Shown: positions 1-9,663 of the stretch, piece after piece
Layout: each line of letters starts with the position of its first letter
Position numbering within the stretch: the stretch's first letter is position 1
Source of the DNA: Roseiconus nitratireducens
GTDB taxonomy: Bacteria; Planctomycetota; Planctomycetia; Pirellulales; Pirellulaceae
Assembly: GCF_008629675.1 (NCBI RefSeq)
Contig: NZ_VWOX01000008.1
Coordinates: forward strand, 186,001-250,000
Reading direction: 5' to 3'
DNA: 64,000 nt
Made by a program: the position numbers and the translations under genes
The notes under the pieces: generated by a model
The model's database searches: none
Told to the model about the DNA's origin: nothing
The model's input: only the letters and a program-made list of their open reading frames with translations

Positions 1-83
1 TCACCCACGCGATGGAGGTGACCGAGCGCTTCGAGCGCGTCGAAGAATTGAACGCACTTAACCGCGCCCTGCAGCACGTTTGA
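1..83 (+). CDS. ABC transporter ATP-binding protein, C-terminal end (partial)
   Basis: A reading frame enters from the left edge (in frame from base 3) and stops at TGA 81-83. The last 26 residues begin THAMEVTERFERVEELNALN. The Thr-His followed by a charged helix resembles the switch-histidine region that ends MacB/LolD-type ABC ATPases. The next gene, 47 bases downstream on the same strand, is an FtsX/MacB-type permease, the usual partner. Only the tail is visible, so the call rests mainly on context. Confidence 0.55.
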   Translation, partial: THAMEVTERFERVEELNALNRALQHV

Positions 84-130
84 AGCGTCGCCGTCGCAAC
101 CCGCTCTCTCCCCGAATAGAACATCCCACC

Positions 131-1495
131 ATGTGGCTGCTCCGCATCGCCTGGCGAAACTTCTGCTACCGATCCCTGTCCAGCATCCTGACAACGGTCT
201 CCTTGGCCCTCGGTGTGGCGTTGGTGGTCATGGTCCTGGCCGTGTTCGGGATCGTCCAAGAAGCGTTCTCGCGCAACGCGCAGGTGGGATACAACCTGGT
301 CGTCGGTCCCAAGGGAAGCGCCCTGCAGCTGACACTCAACAGCGTTTACTACTTGAGCCAGCCGATCGAGAACTTGCCGTACACGGAGTACATGGAGTTC
401 TTCAACGCGTCCGAACGGGCGGCGATGGTTCGCAAGTACGGTGGCGACCCGAAGCTGGGTGAGCGCGACGGCAAGTACGCCGCGTATGTTTCCGGCGGCT
501 ATGCGATCCCATTGGCGCTGGGTGACTACCTGGGCGAATACCGCGTCGTCGGGACCACGCCGGAGTTCTTTGAAAAGTTGCGTCACGGGCCGACGCTGGA
601 GGAACCATTTGAATTCCGCAGCGGACGCGCCTTCCAAGCCCACTCGGAAGAGAACGGCTACTTCGAGGCCGTCTTGGGGTTCCGCGTGGCCCGGCGGATG
701 AACCTGCAAGTGGGCGAGACGTTCTCATCCACCCACGGCGATCCGGAGGGGAAGGGCCACGGGCAGGGCTTCACCGTGGTCGGGATTCTGGCTCCGACCG
801 GCACGCCCAACGACCGCGCCGCCTTCGTCAACCTGGAAGGGTTCTACTTGCTGGAGAATCATGCCAAGCCGTTGACGGGCGAGGAAGACATCGTGCCGCC
901 GACGGATGCTCCCGAAGACGCCAACGGTTGGACCCCCATCTCGATCCCGGAGCGGGAGGTGACATCGATCCTGGTCCGCAACGGCAATCCGATGTTCGGA
1001 CCCGGGATGCAGAACCAGATCAACGAAAGCGTGTTGGCTCAGGCGGCCGCACCGGTGGGTGAGATCAACAAATTGATGAACGCCATCATCGGTCCGATGC
1101 TGGCCGCGTTGTTGGTGATCACGCTGATCACCTGCATTGTCGCCGCCGTCGGCGTGCTGGTCGCGATTTACAACTCGATGAACGACCGCCGCCGAGACAT
1201 CGCCGTGATGCGGGCCCTGGGGGCTCGCCGTGAGACCGTCACTGGGGTTATTTTGCTGGAAAGTTTGTTGATCGCCGGAATTGGTGCGGTGGCCGGATGG
1301 TTTCTGGCCCACGCCGCGATCTGGTTCTTCAGCGAAGAAATTGAGAACCGCACCGGGGTTCAGGTCGGAATCCTGACCACCAGTTCCTACGAAGGCTACA
1401 TTTTCCCGTTGGTCTTGATCTTGGCCCTGGTCGCCGGTTTCCTGCCCGCGTGGAGCGCCTACCGAACCGACGTCGGTTCGAACCTTTCGGCGTAA
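131..1495 (+). CDS. ABC transporter permease, MacB/FtsX type
   Basis: 454 residues. It is the inner-membrane permease of a MacB/LolCE-like ABC system, which usually moves lipoproteins, peptides or drugs by mechanotransmission. The topology is visible: one membrane segment near residues 18-45, a long periplasmic part, then three C-terminal segments near 325-355, 375-400 and 425-445. Between the second and third lies the FtsX signature NSMNDRRRDIAVMRALGARR. ATG 131 is chosen because the in-frame TTG at 80 overlaps the preceding stop and would add an Arg-rich tail before the natural start MWLLRIAWRN. It probably forms an operon with the ATPase before it and the MFS gene 17 bases after it. The substrate is unknown. 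Confidence 0.88.
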   Translation: MWLLRIAWRNFCYRSLSSILTTVSLALGVALVVMVLAVFGIVQEAFSRNAQVGYNLVVGPKGSALQLTLNSVYYLSQPIENLPYTEYMEFFNASERAAMVRKYGGDPKLGERDGKYAAYVSGGYAIPLALGDYLGEYRVVGTTPEFFEKLRHGPTLEEPFEFRSGRAFQAHSEENGYFEAVLGFRVARRMNLQVGETFSSTHGDPEGKGHGQGFTVVGILAPTGTPNDRAAFVNLEGFYLLENHAKPLTGEEDIVPPTDAPEDANGWTPISIPEREVTSILVRNGNPMFGPGMQNQINESVLAQAAAPVGEINKLMNAIIGPMLAALLVITLITCIVAAVGVLVAIYNSMNDRRRDIAVMRALGARRETVTGVILLESLLIAGIGAVAGWFLAHAAIWFFSEEIENRTGVQVGILTTSSYEGYIFPLVLILALVAGFLPAWSAYRTDVGSNLSA

Positions 1496-1512
1496 CAAAG
1501 CAACGGAAACTC

Positions 1513-2883
1513 ATGAACGATCCAGAGCCGAGCGATTCGTCCGGCGAGCTTAACGATCCGGCAGCGGAAACGCCCGAAACCCCAGACGGCGAACCGAAAG
1601 GCAAGCAAGGTCGCAAGGCCGGCGTCTTGTTCATTTGGTTGACGTTGTTCATCGACATCCTGGGGATCGGAATCGTGATCCCGGTCTTGCCGGGTGTCGT
1701 TCAGGAAATTCTGGGAGCCAACGAATCCGTCGCGGCGCTGTACTACGGCGTCATCGTCGCCTCCTATGCCACGATGCAATTCCTGTTCGCGCCGATCATC
1801 GGCGCGCTCTCCGATCGATTCGGGCGACGACCGGTGTTGCTGGCCTCTCTGTTCGGCCTGGGCATTGACTTCATCATCCAGGGGCTCGCGCATACCATCG
1901 AACTGTTGTTTGTCGCTCGACTGCTTTCCGGGATCATGGGCGGCAGCATCACGACCGGCAACGCGTACATTGCGGACGTTTCCGATGACGACAACCGGGC
2001 CAGGAACTTTGGCCTGGTCGGCGCCGCATTCGGCTTGGGCTTCATCATCGGCCCGGCACTCGGGGGCCTGTTGAGCGGCGTGTGGTTGCGTCTGCCCTTT
2101 TTCGCCGCGGCGGCGTTGGCACTGGTGAATTGGCTGTATGGATACTTCGTGCTGCCCGAATCGTTGCCGCCGGAGAAACGAAAGCCGTTCTCACTGCGCA
2201 ACGCCAATCCGCTGGGTTCGGTGAAAGCTTTGCGACGGTACCCCTTCGTCGCCGGACTGGCGGTCGTGTTCCTGCTCAAGGCGTTCGCCCAGCGGGGCCT
2301 GGAGAACGTTTGGGTTCTGTACACCAAAGCAAAGTTCGATTGGAACGAGATGGCCAACGGTTACTTTCTGGCCTGGGTCGGTCTGACAGCGACGATCGTG
2401 TTGGGAGGCTTGGTGCGGCCGACCGTCAACCGGTTCGGTGAACGCCGCGTGCTGCTGGTTGCGACACTGATCTCCACCGTCTCGTTCCTCGGCTACGGCC
2501 TGGCCGATCAGGGCTGGATCCTGCCCGTGATCGCCACCTTCGGCGCTCTTGGCGGTCTAGCGAGTCCGGCGATCCAAAGCCTGGTCACCAGCACGGTCGA
2601 CGATTCCGAACAGGGAACGATCCAGGGGGCGCTGACCTCGTTGCAAGGATTGACCAGCATCGCAGCGCCGCTGGTATTTACGACCGGCTTATTCCGATAC
2701 TTCACCCGTGCGGAAGCGCCGGTTCGGTTCCCGGGCGCCCCATTCCTGCTGGGCGCTCTGCTGATCTTCGTCGCCTTCTTCGTGGCGCTGGCCGTGTTCA
2801 AACGCTATCCACCCGAAATCGAAGAGGACGCGCCCAAACGGCAACCGGAACAGGAACAAGACGTTCCGGCGGAGACCCATTAG
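1513..2883 (+). CDS. MFS transporter, TetA-like
   Basis: 456 residues with about 12 membrane segments. The hydrophilic N-terminal tail (residues 1-35) is rich in Glu, Pro and Asp. The first helix reads LTLFIDILGIGIVIPVLP, and the loop between helices 2 and 3 carries the MFS motif A-like GALSDRFGRRPVLL, both typical of the TetA/multidrug drug:H+ antiporter group. ATG 1513 lies 17 bases after the ABC permease stop, so the two are probably co-transcribed as an export cluster. It faces a convergent unknown gene. Family is secure; the substrate cannot be read from the sequence. Confidence 0.88.
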   Translation: MNDPEPSDSSGELNDPAAETPETPDGEPKGKQGRKAGVLFIWLTLFIDILGIGIVIPVLPGVVQEILGANESVAALYYGVIVASYATMQFLFAPIIGALSDRFGRRPVLLASLFGLGIDFIIQGLAHTIELLFVARLLSGIMGGSITTGNAYIADVSDDDNRARNFGLVGAAFGLGFIIGPALGGLLSGVWLRLPFFAAAALALVNWLYGYFVLPESLPPEKRKPFSLRNANPLGSVKALRRYPFVAGLAVVFLLKAFAQRGLENVWVLYTKAKFDWNEMANGYFLAWVGLTATIVLGGLVRPTVNRFGERRVLLVATLISTVSFLGYGLADQGWILPVIATFGALGGLASPAIQSLVTSTVDDSEQGTIQGALTSLQGLTSIAAPLVFTTGLFRYFTRAEAPVRFPGAPFLLGALLIFVAFFVALAVFKRYPPEIEEDAPKRQPEQEQDVPAETH

Positions 2884-2926
2884 CGCACTCTGACAAACAC
2901 CAGGGCCGACGACCGGCCATCCATTG

Positions 2927-4882
2927 TCAGTTGATGCGACAAGGGTCGGCCACCAGCGTCGTGCCGGCAATCGCGACCGGCGTTTGGGTTTGATCCACGC
3001 CCAGTGTCAGCCAACCTTCCTGGGTTTCGAACAACCGCGGCACAAATTCTCGCCCACGCAATGCCGGCATCGAAACCGTTTGCGGCACGACCCATGCTTT
3101 GTTCATCAGGACATCGGGAAATGCCTTGGCAAATCCTTTTTGGATCGATCCCCGCAGTCCCGCCTGAGCCACGCTCAGACGTTTGGTTCCGGGAAAGTTG
3201 ATCTCGGCTTCGCCGACGCGTTCCAGTTGCACCCGCCCGGTGTCATCACGGATCGGACGATACGTTGCGACGACTTCCAGCGGCCGCTGCAAGCTGCGAC
3301 GTCCTTGGGCGAATCGGGTGCCGCGGATTCCGATCCGCAACGTGCCCTCACGCGCCTCGAACACGACCGGGCGGCTGCGGTCAAAATCGATCTCAAACTC
3401 TTCTTCGTCCTCGGCGTCCTCCTCCGTCGACGCTTCAGAATCGTCCCCGGACCCCGCGCCATCGTCTCCGCGTGCGCGTCGCATCATCGCTGCTAACTGG
3501 GAACGGGTCATCGTGCGTCCGGCCAGGATGGTCCCCAGCGTGTTGTTGATCACCGATTCGTGGATCTGCAGCGTGAGGTCGTGCTGTTTGGTGATCGGCG
3601 GGGCGGCGAGCGGCGCGGCCAGTTGATCCGAGTCACCGATGGTCGTATTGAAAAAGACGGTGTGGCTGGTCGATCCAATGGTCCGTGGCGGTTCCTGAAT
3701 GTCCAACCGCCGCAACAGTGGCGTCACACCCGACAGGAAATCAGGCGCCGGGCGGGCCGCGGTCGACGCCGTCTGTTGGGCAAACGATTTGGCAACACGA
3801 TCCGCCATATGGCGTTGGGCAATCGCGTCGGCTTGTGGCTTCTGCTGGGCGGCACGTTTCCAGGCAATCTTTCGCACCAGCCGCAGCGGATGCTCGATCG
3901 CGTGGATGCGGGTCGCCAGGGCGGCCGATGACTGAACCGGCTCCAGCGCAATGCCGGCTTCATCGACGGAAAGCACGCGACTGGCCTGCACCTGACCGAC
4001 GCCGGTCGTCCTCAATCGGACCGGCCCGTTGTAGCCGATGTTGTTCGTATTGACGGTCCCGTCGAGGTTCAGTTGCAGACGCACGCTGCCGATCGATGGG
4101 AGCAACGTCGCGGTCACGTTTCCAGTCAACAACGCGTCGCCCACGATCGTCGTCCCGAGGATGCAATCGCGCACCGGGGAGGGCTGATGGACGGGCCGAT
4201 TGATCAACCGCTGCACCATCGACCCGTCGACGGTCAGCTGCATGTTTGATTTGCCGAATAACTGCCGGGCTTCGTCGCGAAGCGCCACGTCCTGGTTCAT
4301 TCGCTCCAACAGATCCAACAGCAATCGCAGGGTTGTCAGATCGTCCGGATCGGGGACCGCGTCGGTCGCCTGCCATTTGTCGGCAAACGCATCCAGCTGC
4401 TTGGAAAGAGCCTCGATGGTGCGATCCTTGCGGCGGAAGCGGAGCGAGTTTCCGTACCGCTGCGCGGCGGAACGCAGGCGCCGCACGGCATCCAATTCCA
4501 ATCCGGGGTGCAACGCAGTGGCTTTCTGCTCCACTTCGATCACATCGCCGACCAGCGACGACTCATCAGCATCCGAATCAATCGCTTCCAACACTGGCGG
4601 AATCTTCAAGTACTGCAACCAGGCCTCGGCATTTTCCGGATCGGTTGAACGCCCCAGGTAGTCGCGCAAGTTTTCGACCGCCTGCAGGAAAGCCTGCTTG
4701 CTGGCGTCGACATCATCGATCCGATCCGCCTGCAGTTGGTCGGCTGAACGGCGGGCCGCCTCGGAAAGCGATTCTCGTTCGGCCGGAGTGAATTGGGCAG
4801 TCGCACGGGCACCAGGCACCAGCATCAGTCCGCCGATCAACAGGGCGGACAACAGGTGCCAACGATTCTGATTGAAGGCCAT
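2927..4882 (-). CDS. Secreted protein of unknown function
   Basis: 651 residues starting at ATG 4882 (MAFNQNRWHLL...), where a signal peptide follows (residues 1-29, ending near ARATAQ). An in-frame start 45 bases upstream would bury it. The mature part has a helical, charged N-terminal third, then two beta-rich stretches (about 215-300 and 460-640) separated by an Ala/Gln-rich segment. A very acidic run (EEDAEDEEEFEIDFD) lies near residue 505. Two segments of the form 'hydrophobic strand + ESVINNTLG' loosely recall lipid-binding YceB/TULIP-like domains, which is weak inference. I recognise no enzyme motif. It is convergent with the MFS gene and has its own 5' region with a direct repeat. Confidence 0.8.
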   Translation of the reverse strand: MAFNQNRWHLLSALLIGGLMLVPGARATAQFTPAERESLSEAARRSADQLQADRIDDVDASKQAFLQAVENLRDYLGRSTDPENAEAWLQYLKIPPVLEAIDSDADESSLVGDVIEVEQKATALHPGLELDAVRRLRSAAQRYGNSLRFRRKDRTIEALSKQLDAFADKWQATDAVPDPDDLTTLRLLLDLLERMNQDVALRDEARQLFGKSNMQLTVDGSMVQRLINRPVHQPSPVRDCILGTTIVGDALLTGNVTATLLPSIGSVRLQLNLDGTVNTNNIGYNGPVRLRTTGVGQVQASRVLSVDEAGIALEPVQSSAALATRIHAIEHPLRLVRKIAWKRAAQQKPQADAIAQRHMADRVAKSFAQQTASTAARPAPDFLSGVTPLLRRLDIQEPPRTIGSTSHTVFFNTTIGDSDQLAAPLAAPPITKQHDLTLQIHESVINNTLGTILAGRTMTRSQLAAMMRRARGDDGAGSGDDSEASTEEDAEDEEEFEIDFDRSRPVVFEAREGTLRIGIRGTRFAQGRRSLQRPLEVVATYRPIRDDTGRVQLERVGEAEINFPGTKRLSVAQAGLRGSIQKGFAKAFPDVLMNKAWVVPQTVSMPALRGREFVPRLFETQEGWLTLGVDQTQTPVAIAGTTLVADPCRIN

Positions 4883-4886
4883 ATCT

Positions 4887-4944
4887 ATCCGAAAGGGCTT
4901 GATCGATCCTCGGGGAACGCGGATCAATCCGAAGGGGCTGGATC
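4887..4944. repeat. Imperfect 18-bp direct repeat upstream of the 651-aa secreted protein
   Basis: Two copies of atccgaaagggcttgatc (4887-4904) and atccgaaggggctggatc (4927-4944) lie 40 bp apart, differing at two positions, directly ahead of the start at 4882. This could be a pair of regulator sites, but no regulator is known. The rest of the 4883-5218 gap holds no supported gene. Confidence 0.4.
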
Positions 4945-5218
4945 AATGATCCGGAAAAAACCGGCAGCTCGGAAAATAGCGAAAATGCGTCAAGAATGCA
5001 GGCGGTCGTACTGGAAACCGACAGCCAATTTCCAAATCGAGGCGGCGGCGCCAGCAAAACACCTGGGAGAATCCGTCCGGCCGATCCTGTCGTTGCAAGC
5101 CACGAAAGTTCGGCCACGCGGGGTTCGTAGTCCGTTGTTTCAACGTGGCTCAGCCTGAACGAACGGCCAGTGGAATCCGGTTTTTTTCAGAGCTTCGCCG
5201 CATCCGCGGCAAGATTGT

Positions 5219-5881
5219 TCACTGCGGACGCAATGCATTGCCCAGGGTCGCAATCGGACCCTCGTCGTAAACCGGGACGGGGGTGCCAGAGTTGACCTCA
5301 TACAGGGTGATCCTGAGCAGTTGGTCGGCCAGCTCGCAGCGGCCGATGTGCACCCGCAGCGGCCAAGCCATACTTTTTTTGGGCGAAGCCCAGGTCACAA
5401 CCGCGTCGTCGTAAAGGATCGTTTGCACCTGGATGCGGCTGTCACTCCGCATCAGGAACCCGTTGTCCGCGTCCGGTTCACTTTCACTGGCCAACTGCAG
5501 GCTTTGACCAAATTCGTCCGGCCGCGGCGGCCACGCGTCCCGCTCGGGATCAAATCGCCGGATCTCACCAAGCAACTGCTCGCCGCGATTGACGAACCCA
5601 AGCGTCACGTTGCCGGGGTCGGGTCCGGAAGGCGACTTGAAGAATTGAAACCCTTCGATGGGCAGGACCTTCAACCCCATTTTCACGGACTCGACCGAAT
5701 CACGCGTTAGCGGTTGGATTGGCGGCCGACCCCAGGTCCCGAATGCGTAGCCCTCCATCTGTCGACTGGAGGGTCGATTCGAATGCGATCCGATCCAGCT
5801 GATCACCAACACGATCGCGCACACGATCAGCGCGATGCGGGAGACGACCAGGGGCTGTTGAGATGGAGTATCCGAAGTCAT
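5219..5881 (-). CDS. Membrane-anchored protein of unknown function
   Basis: 220 residues from ATG 5881 (MTSDTPSQQPLVVSR...). One hydrophobic segment, residues about 13-31 (IALIVCAIVLVISWIG), anchors a soluble domain of about 185 residues with no recognised motif. An upstream in-frame extension to 6043 would overlap dprA and adds Arg/Ser-rich sequence, so the shorter start is preferred. It follows dprA on the same strand with a 136-base gap and may be read from the same transcript. It looks like a lineage-specific envelope protein; no function is proposed. Confidence 0.72.
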   Translation of the reverse strand: MTSDTPSQQPLVVSRIALIVCAIVLVISWIGSHSNRPSSRQMEGYAFGTWGRPPIQPLTRDSVESVKMGLKVLPIEGFQFFKSPSGPDPGNVTLGFVNRGEQLLGEIRRFDPERDAWPPRPDEFGQSLQLASESEPDADNGFLMRSDSRIQVQTILYDDAVVTWASPKKSMAWPLRVHIGRCELADQLLRITLYEVNSGTPVPVYDEGPIATLGNALRPQ

Positions 5882-6017
5882 GGGTCGGCACAGGCCGGCA
5901 AGGAACTGAAAGGGCGTGGATGCGGATCTGCGACGAGGCGTTTCCGGGTCCGTTTGGACAAATCCACTGCCTGACTCCATTGTATGGATCCAATGGTGGT
6001 ACCGGCAGATCCGCAGG

Positions 6018-7226
6018 TCAGATCCGGGAAACGTATTGCCCACTGAGCCGACGGATCAGCCGTCGCATTTCCAGCACACTGATCGTGGCCATCACTTGGT
6101 GGGCGGGCAGCTTGCTGTCGCCGATCACCCGATCGATCGCAGTGCTGTCCGGTTGGATGCATTCCAGAACCGATCGCTCGATGTCGTTCAAGGATAGCTC
6201 GGCCGGATTGCGGATCTCGTGACCGTCGGACGTTTTTACCGCTCGAGTCATCGGGCCCAAGGTTTCCAGAACGTCGTCAACCGATTGCACCAGCGTCGCG
6301 CCGTCACGAATCAGCTGATTGGTACCGCGGGAAGCACGGCTTGAAATCGGACCGGGAATCGCCAGGCAATCTCGATTCAGTTCGCCGGCCAGACGGGCCG
6401 TGATCAAGGCGCCGCTTCGGTCCGGTGCCTCCACGACCAGCGTTGCCAATGAGAGCGCCGCGATCAACCGATTGCGTTGCGGGAACATGCCACCACGCGG
6501 TTTGGCTTGTGGGGCGAACTCACTGACCACCGCGCCCTGGTCCGCTATCGAGTCGGCCAGCGGTGCGTGTTCGGCCGGGTAGATTTGGCCGAGTCCGCCG
6601 CCGAGTACCGCAACGGTTCGACCGCCCGCCGACAAAGCACCCTGATGTGCGGCCGCGTCGATGCCGCGTGCCAACCCGCTGACCACCGTCACGCCGGCCG
6701 ACGCCAAGGCGAACGCCATCCGCTCCGCCTGGCGGGTTCCATAGGCGGTGGCGTGTCGCGTGCCGACGATCGCCACGGCAATCTCATCGCACGGCAGCAT
6801 CGTCCCGCGACAGAACAGGACGGAAGGTGCGTCATCCAAATCGTTCAGCAAGTTCGGATAGGCATCGCTTCCGCGGAGCAGGACCTGGCAATCGTTCTGG
6901 CGACACCAATCCAGCACCCCTTGAGGATCCACGTGATGAGCGGCGGTCCGGATCGTGTGCACCAGCTTCGGTCCGACGCCGGGGACGGACATCAATGACG
7001 ATTCGTCAGCCTGCAACACGTTCCCCGGATCCCCGAACACCTCCAGCAGCGACGCCTGGGTGCGGGGCCCCAAGCCGGGCAACAACGACAGGGTCAGTGC
7101 ATCACGCAAGCGTTCGGCTTTGTCGATCGAGGCCCGCGTTTGCGATCCGCGCAATTCCGCCGCCGGTTGGAGTGGTGGCGGGGACGAATTCCCGGCCCCA
7201 CCACTGGTTCGATCTGCCCCTTTCAC
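6018..7226 (-). CDS. dprA: DNA processing protein DprA
   Basis: 402 residues. DprA loads RecA on incoming single-stranded DNA in natural transformation. A helix-hairpin-helix-like N-terminus (SLLPGLGPRTQ, VPGVGPKL) precedes the Rossmann-like core with VAIVGTRHATAYG, VVSGLARGIDAAAHQGAL, AVLGGGLGQIYPAEH and a conserved FPQRNRLIAALS. The C-terminus (about 335-400) is a winged-helix-like domain ending RRLIRRLSGQYV, as in many full-length DprA proteins. The start is GTG 7226; no in-frame Met precedes the HhH region. No other competence genes are in the window, so its role here in transformation is inferred from the family alone. Confidence 0.95.
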   Translation of the reverse strand: MKGADRTSGGAGNSSPPPLQPAAELRGSQTRASIDKAERLRDALTLSLLPGLGPRTQASLLEVFGDPGNVLQADESSLMSVPGVGPKLVHTIRTAAHHVDPQGVLDWCRQNDCQVLLRGSDAYPNLLNDLDDAPSVLFCRGTMLPCDEIAVAIVGTRHATAYGTRQAERMAFALASAGVTVVSGLARGIDAAAHQGALSAGGRTVAVLGGGLGQIYPAEHAPLADSIADQGAVVSEFAPQAKPRGGMFPQRNRLIAALSLATLVVEAPDRSGALITARLAGELNRDCLAIPGPISSRASRGTNQLIRDGATLVQSVDDVLETLGPMTRAVKTSDGHEIRNPAELSLNDIERSVLECIQPDSTAIDRVIGDSKLPAHQVMATISVLEMRRLIRRLSGQYVSRI

Positions 7227-7419
7227 GACGCGCTCCTGCCCCGAGGGTCGATACCCAAAGACGAAAACCCCAAGACGACGTCGAAGGATGACGGCGTCGA
7301 CGCCCCCCAGAGAACATGAATTTCAGCCGAAGCGGACACTTGGATTCTCACCACCGCGGCCGCCTGAATTCTGCCCCGGTCGGACGGAGATGGAGATTAT
7401 CCGATCGGGTGGTGGCAGA

Positions 7420-8040
7420 TCAAGTTTCCGGTGGGGAAACCGCGCCGATCGGTTCGTCGATCTTGGGAAAGAACCCGGGCTCTTTTTCAGCGGCTTCCAG
7501 CGCCGCCTGGTACTCGATGACGACCGGTCGGGTTGCCAGGCGGGGATTGATGTGCGGCCGCGAGGCCAGCAAGTGCTGCTGTGCCTGCTCCGGTGTCATC
7601 TCGCGATACTTCATCAACCAGCACAGCGCCACGGTCGCACTACGAGCCCGTCCGGCCTTGCAATGGATGTAGACGCAATCGTTTTGCAGCTTGTACTTCT
7701 GAATGAACTCAACGGCCGCCTCGATGTCCTCCAGACGCGGGTGCGTGAAGTCGGTGGTGGGAATGTGCAGCTGTTCGATCCCGTGCTGGTCATACATCCG
7801 GAACGGCCCCAGGTATTCCTCGCACGTGTTGACCACCGCCCGCACCCCCTCGCCTCGCAGTGCCGCGACGTCCCTGGCGAATGGATAGGCCCCCACGATC
7901 ACATGGCTGTCGATCCGATCCCACCATCGACGGCGTCGGAGCACGCGTCCAAGGAGGAAATTCCAGGCGAGCGTGGGCCAGAAAACCAAACGGGCATAAA
8001 GTCGAGCTAACAAGGTTGGCTGATTCAGACGAAGAATCAT
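7420..8040 (-). CDS. Dual-specificity phosphatase, PTPMT1-like
   Basis: 206 residues from ATG 8040 (a TTG lies one codon earlier). The active-site loop HCKAGRARSAT gives the CX5R motif (Cys127, Arg133), and Asp97 in TTDFTHP is the likely general acid. The N-terminal pattern 'FWPTLAWN... RRWWDRIDSHVIVGAYPF' closely follows mitochondrial PTPMT1, which dephosphorylates phosphatidylglycerol phosphate on the way to cardiolipin. A bacterial role as a PGP phosphatase is therefore plausible, but protein tyrosine phosphatase activity is not excluded. The gene stands alone between dprA and the PQQ-like gene on the same strand. Family assignment is strong; the substrate is inference. Confidence 0.88.
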   Translation of the reverse strand: MILRLNQPTLLARLYARLVFWPTLAWNFLLGRVLRRRRWWDRIDSHVIVGAYPFARDVAALRGEGVRAVVNTCEEYLGPFRMYDQHGIEQLHIPTTDFTHPRLEDIEAAVEFIQKYKLQNDCVYIHCKAGRARSATVALCWLMKYREMTPEQAQQHLLASRPHINPRLATRPVVIEYQAALEAAEKEPGFFPKIDEPIGAVSPPET

Positions 8041-8145
8041 CAAGTGATGGTCAAATTCTGGAACGGCCCCTGACGCGGCGCCGACGACGGCGTCTCTCGG
8101 ACTCCAGGGGAGTATCGTATTCAGGACGCGTGGTTTCCATTCAAG

Positions 8146-9663
8146 TTATTCCCCTGAATCGGCAACGCAGTAAAGAGTTTTTCCACTTCTGAGGTAAAGA
8201 CGCCCCTGGCTGACCGCCGGGGAGGCGGAAAAACCGGTGGGATCGGTCAGGTGATTGGTCGCCAAGAGTTCCATCTCGGGTGTCGCTCGGACGACAAAGA
8301 AATCGCCACCGGGATGCACCACGTACAGGTTGCCCCCGGCAAGCACCGGCGTGGCGTATTCCATCGATCGTCGGTCGCCGAATCCGCCCCCGCCGCCGCG
8401 GCCACCGCGTCGTCCCCGATCTTCACCCGGCGGTGATCCGCCATCGGCTTGGGCCCCGCCGTCGGCCCGTGATGCGTCCAGCCGTTTTTGTCCGACCCGA
8501 TCACCGGATTGGGCATCGTAGCAGGACAGCACGCCGCCGGAGAAAACGTACAGGTGACCCTGGTGCACGATGGGCGAGGCGAATCGTCCGGGGATCTTGG
8601 CGTCCCAGACGACTTGGGAATCATTCACATCACCCTTGCCGCCGGCGCGAACGGCCACCGCATCGCCGCTGCGTCCGCCGACCGCATACACCACCCCGTC
8701 GACGCCCACGGCACTGGCCGACGCCGTGCTGTCGGTCACTCCCCGCGAGTACCACCGCAGCTTGCCAGATTCCGGATTGAGCCCCCAAACTTCACCGGGA
8801 ACGGAAATCACCAGATCGGTTCGGCCGTCCGCTTTGACCAGCGTCGGCGTGCTCCACGTGCCCTGGAAATCGCCGGCTTCGGTTTTCCAAGCCTGCTTTC
8901 CGGTGGCGGCATCAAACGCGAACATCGACTCGCTCTCTTCCGACGCGGTCACGATGACCATGGTCTGATCACCGCTTTGGTAAACGATCGGACTGGCGGC
9001 CGACCCCCAACGCTCGGGACCGCTGCCGGTTCCCACCGACTGTCGCCACAACTCGTTGCCTTGAAGGTCGAATGCGATGATGCCCGTCTTGCCGAAGAAC
9101 GCGAACACGCGTTGGCCGTCGCTGGCCGGCGTGTGACTGGCGTACCCGTGAGCGGTGACTCCCGGCGGACGATACGGATCTTCCGGCAACACCGCATCGA
9201 CCGTTTTGCTCCACAGCTGTTCGCCGCTGGCGGCGTCGTAGCAGGTCAGGTGACGCTTCAAGTCTTCCATTTCCTCGTTTTCGCCGCCGGTTCCGTACCC
9301 GGAGTAGGACGTCACGAACACCTTGTCATCCACGACGATCGGGCTGGAAACTCCGTCGCCGGGCAGCTCCGCTTTCCATCGCACGTTGGTTTGGTCGTCC
9401 CAGCGAATCGGCGGCGCCTCCTGCTCGGTGCTGGTGGAATTCCCCTCGGAGCCGAGAAACCGCTTCCAGTCCTCGGCATGAGAGAGCGAAGCGCCGGCGC
9501 CACAGAACGCGGCCACGGCCGCCGCTTGAACGACCGCGCGATGGACTCGCGGCACGATTCGCTTCAAAGTCAGCGAGCGTTGCCGTCGGGTTGCCGAACA
9601 AAATCGCTGGGGGCGGAAGCGGTCTGAGGAGCAGAGGCCGTCTGGGTGGATCGCAGGTTTCAT
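8146..9663 (-). CDS. Secreted PQQ-binding-like beta-propeller protein
   Basis: 505 residues. Repeated blades contain the pattern 'VYAVGG', 'SPIVHQGHLYVFSGG.LSCYDAQSG' and 'ESMFAFDAATGKQAWKTEAG', typical of PQQ_2/quinoprotein propellers common in planctomycetes. No dehydrogenase catalytic motif is seen, so it is probably a binding or scaffold protein in the periplasm. ATG 9663 gives a long 32-residue lead before the hydrophobic signal region. A TTG at 9567 would start directly at MKRIVPRVHRAVVQ and give a standard 30-residue signal peptide ending ASLSHA, and may be the real start. A Gly/Arg-rich linker (RGRRGGRGGGGGFGDRR) interrupts the propeller near residue 420. No PQQ biosynthesis gene is nearby. 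Confidence 0.88.
   Translation of the reverse strand: MKPAIHPDGLCSSDRFRPQRFCSATRRQRSLTLKRIVPRVHRAVVQAAAVAAFCGAGASLSHAEDWKRFLGSEGNSTSTEQEAPPIRWDDQTNVRWKAELPGDGVSSPIVVDDKVFVTSYSGYGTGGENEEMEDLKRHLTCYDAASGEQLWSKTVDAVLPEDPYRPPGVTAHGYASHTPASDGQRVFAFFGKTGIIAFDLQGNELWRQSVGTGSGPERWGSAASPIVYQSGDQTMVIVTASEESESMFAFDAATGKQAWKTEAGDFQGTWSTPTLVKADGRTDLVISVPGEVWGLNPESGKLRWYSRGVTDSTASASAVGVDGVVYAVGGRSGDAVAVRAGGKGDVNDSQVVWDAKIPGRFASPIVHQGHLYVFSGGVLSCYDAQSGDRVGQKRLDASRADGGAQADGGSPPGEDRGRRGGRGGGGGFGDRRSMEYATPVLAGGNLYVVHPGGDFFVVRATPEMELLATNHLTDPTGFSASPAVSQGRLYLRSGKTLYCVADSGE

Noticed and set aside
2927-4882. TULIP/YceB-like lipid-binding protein
   Set aside because: Only two short strands suggest it; not enough to name the gene, so it stays unknown.
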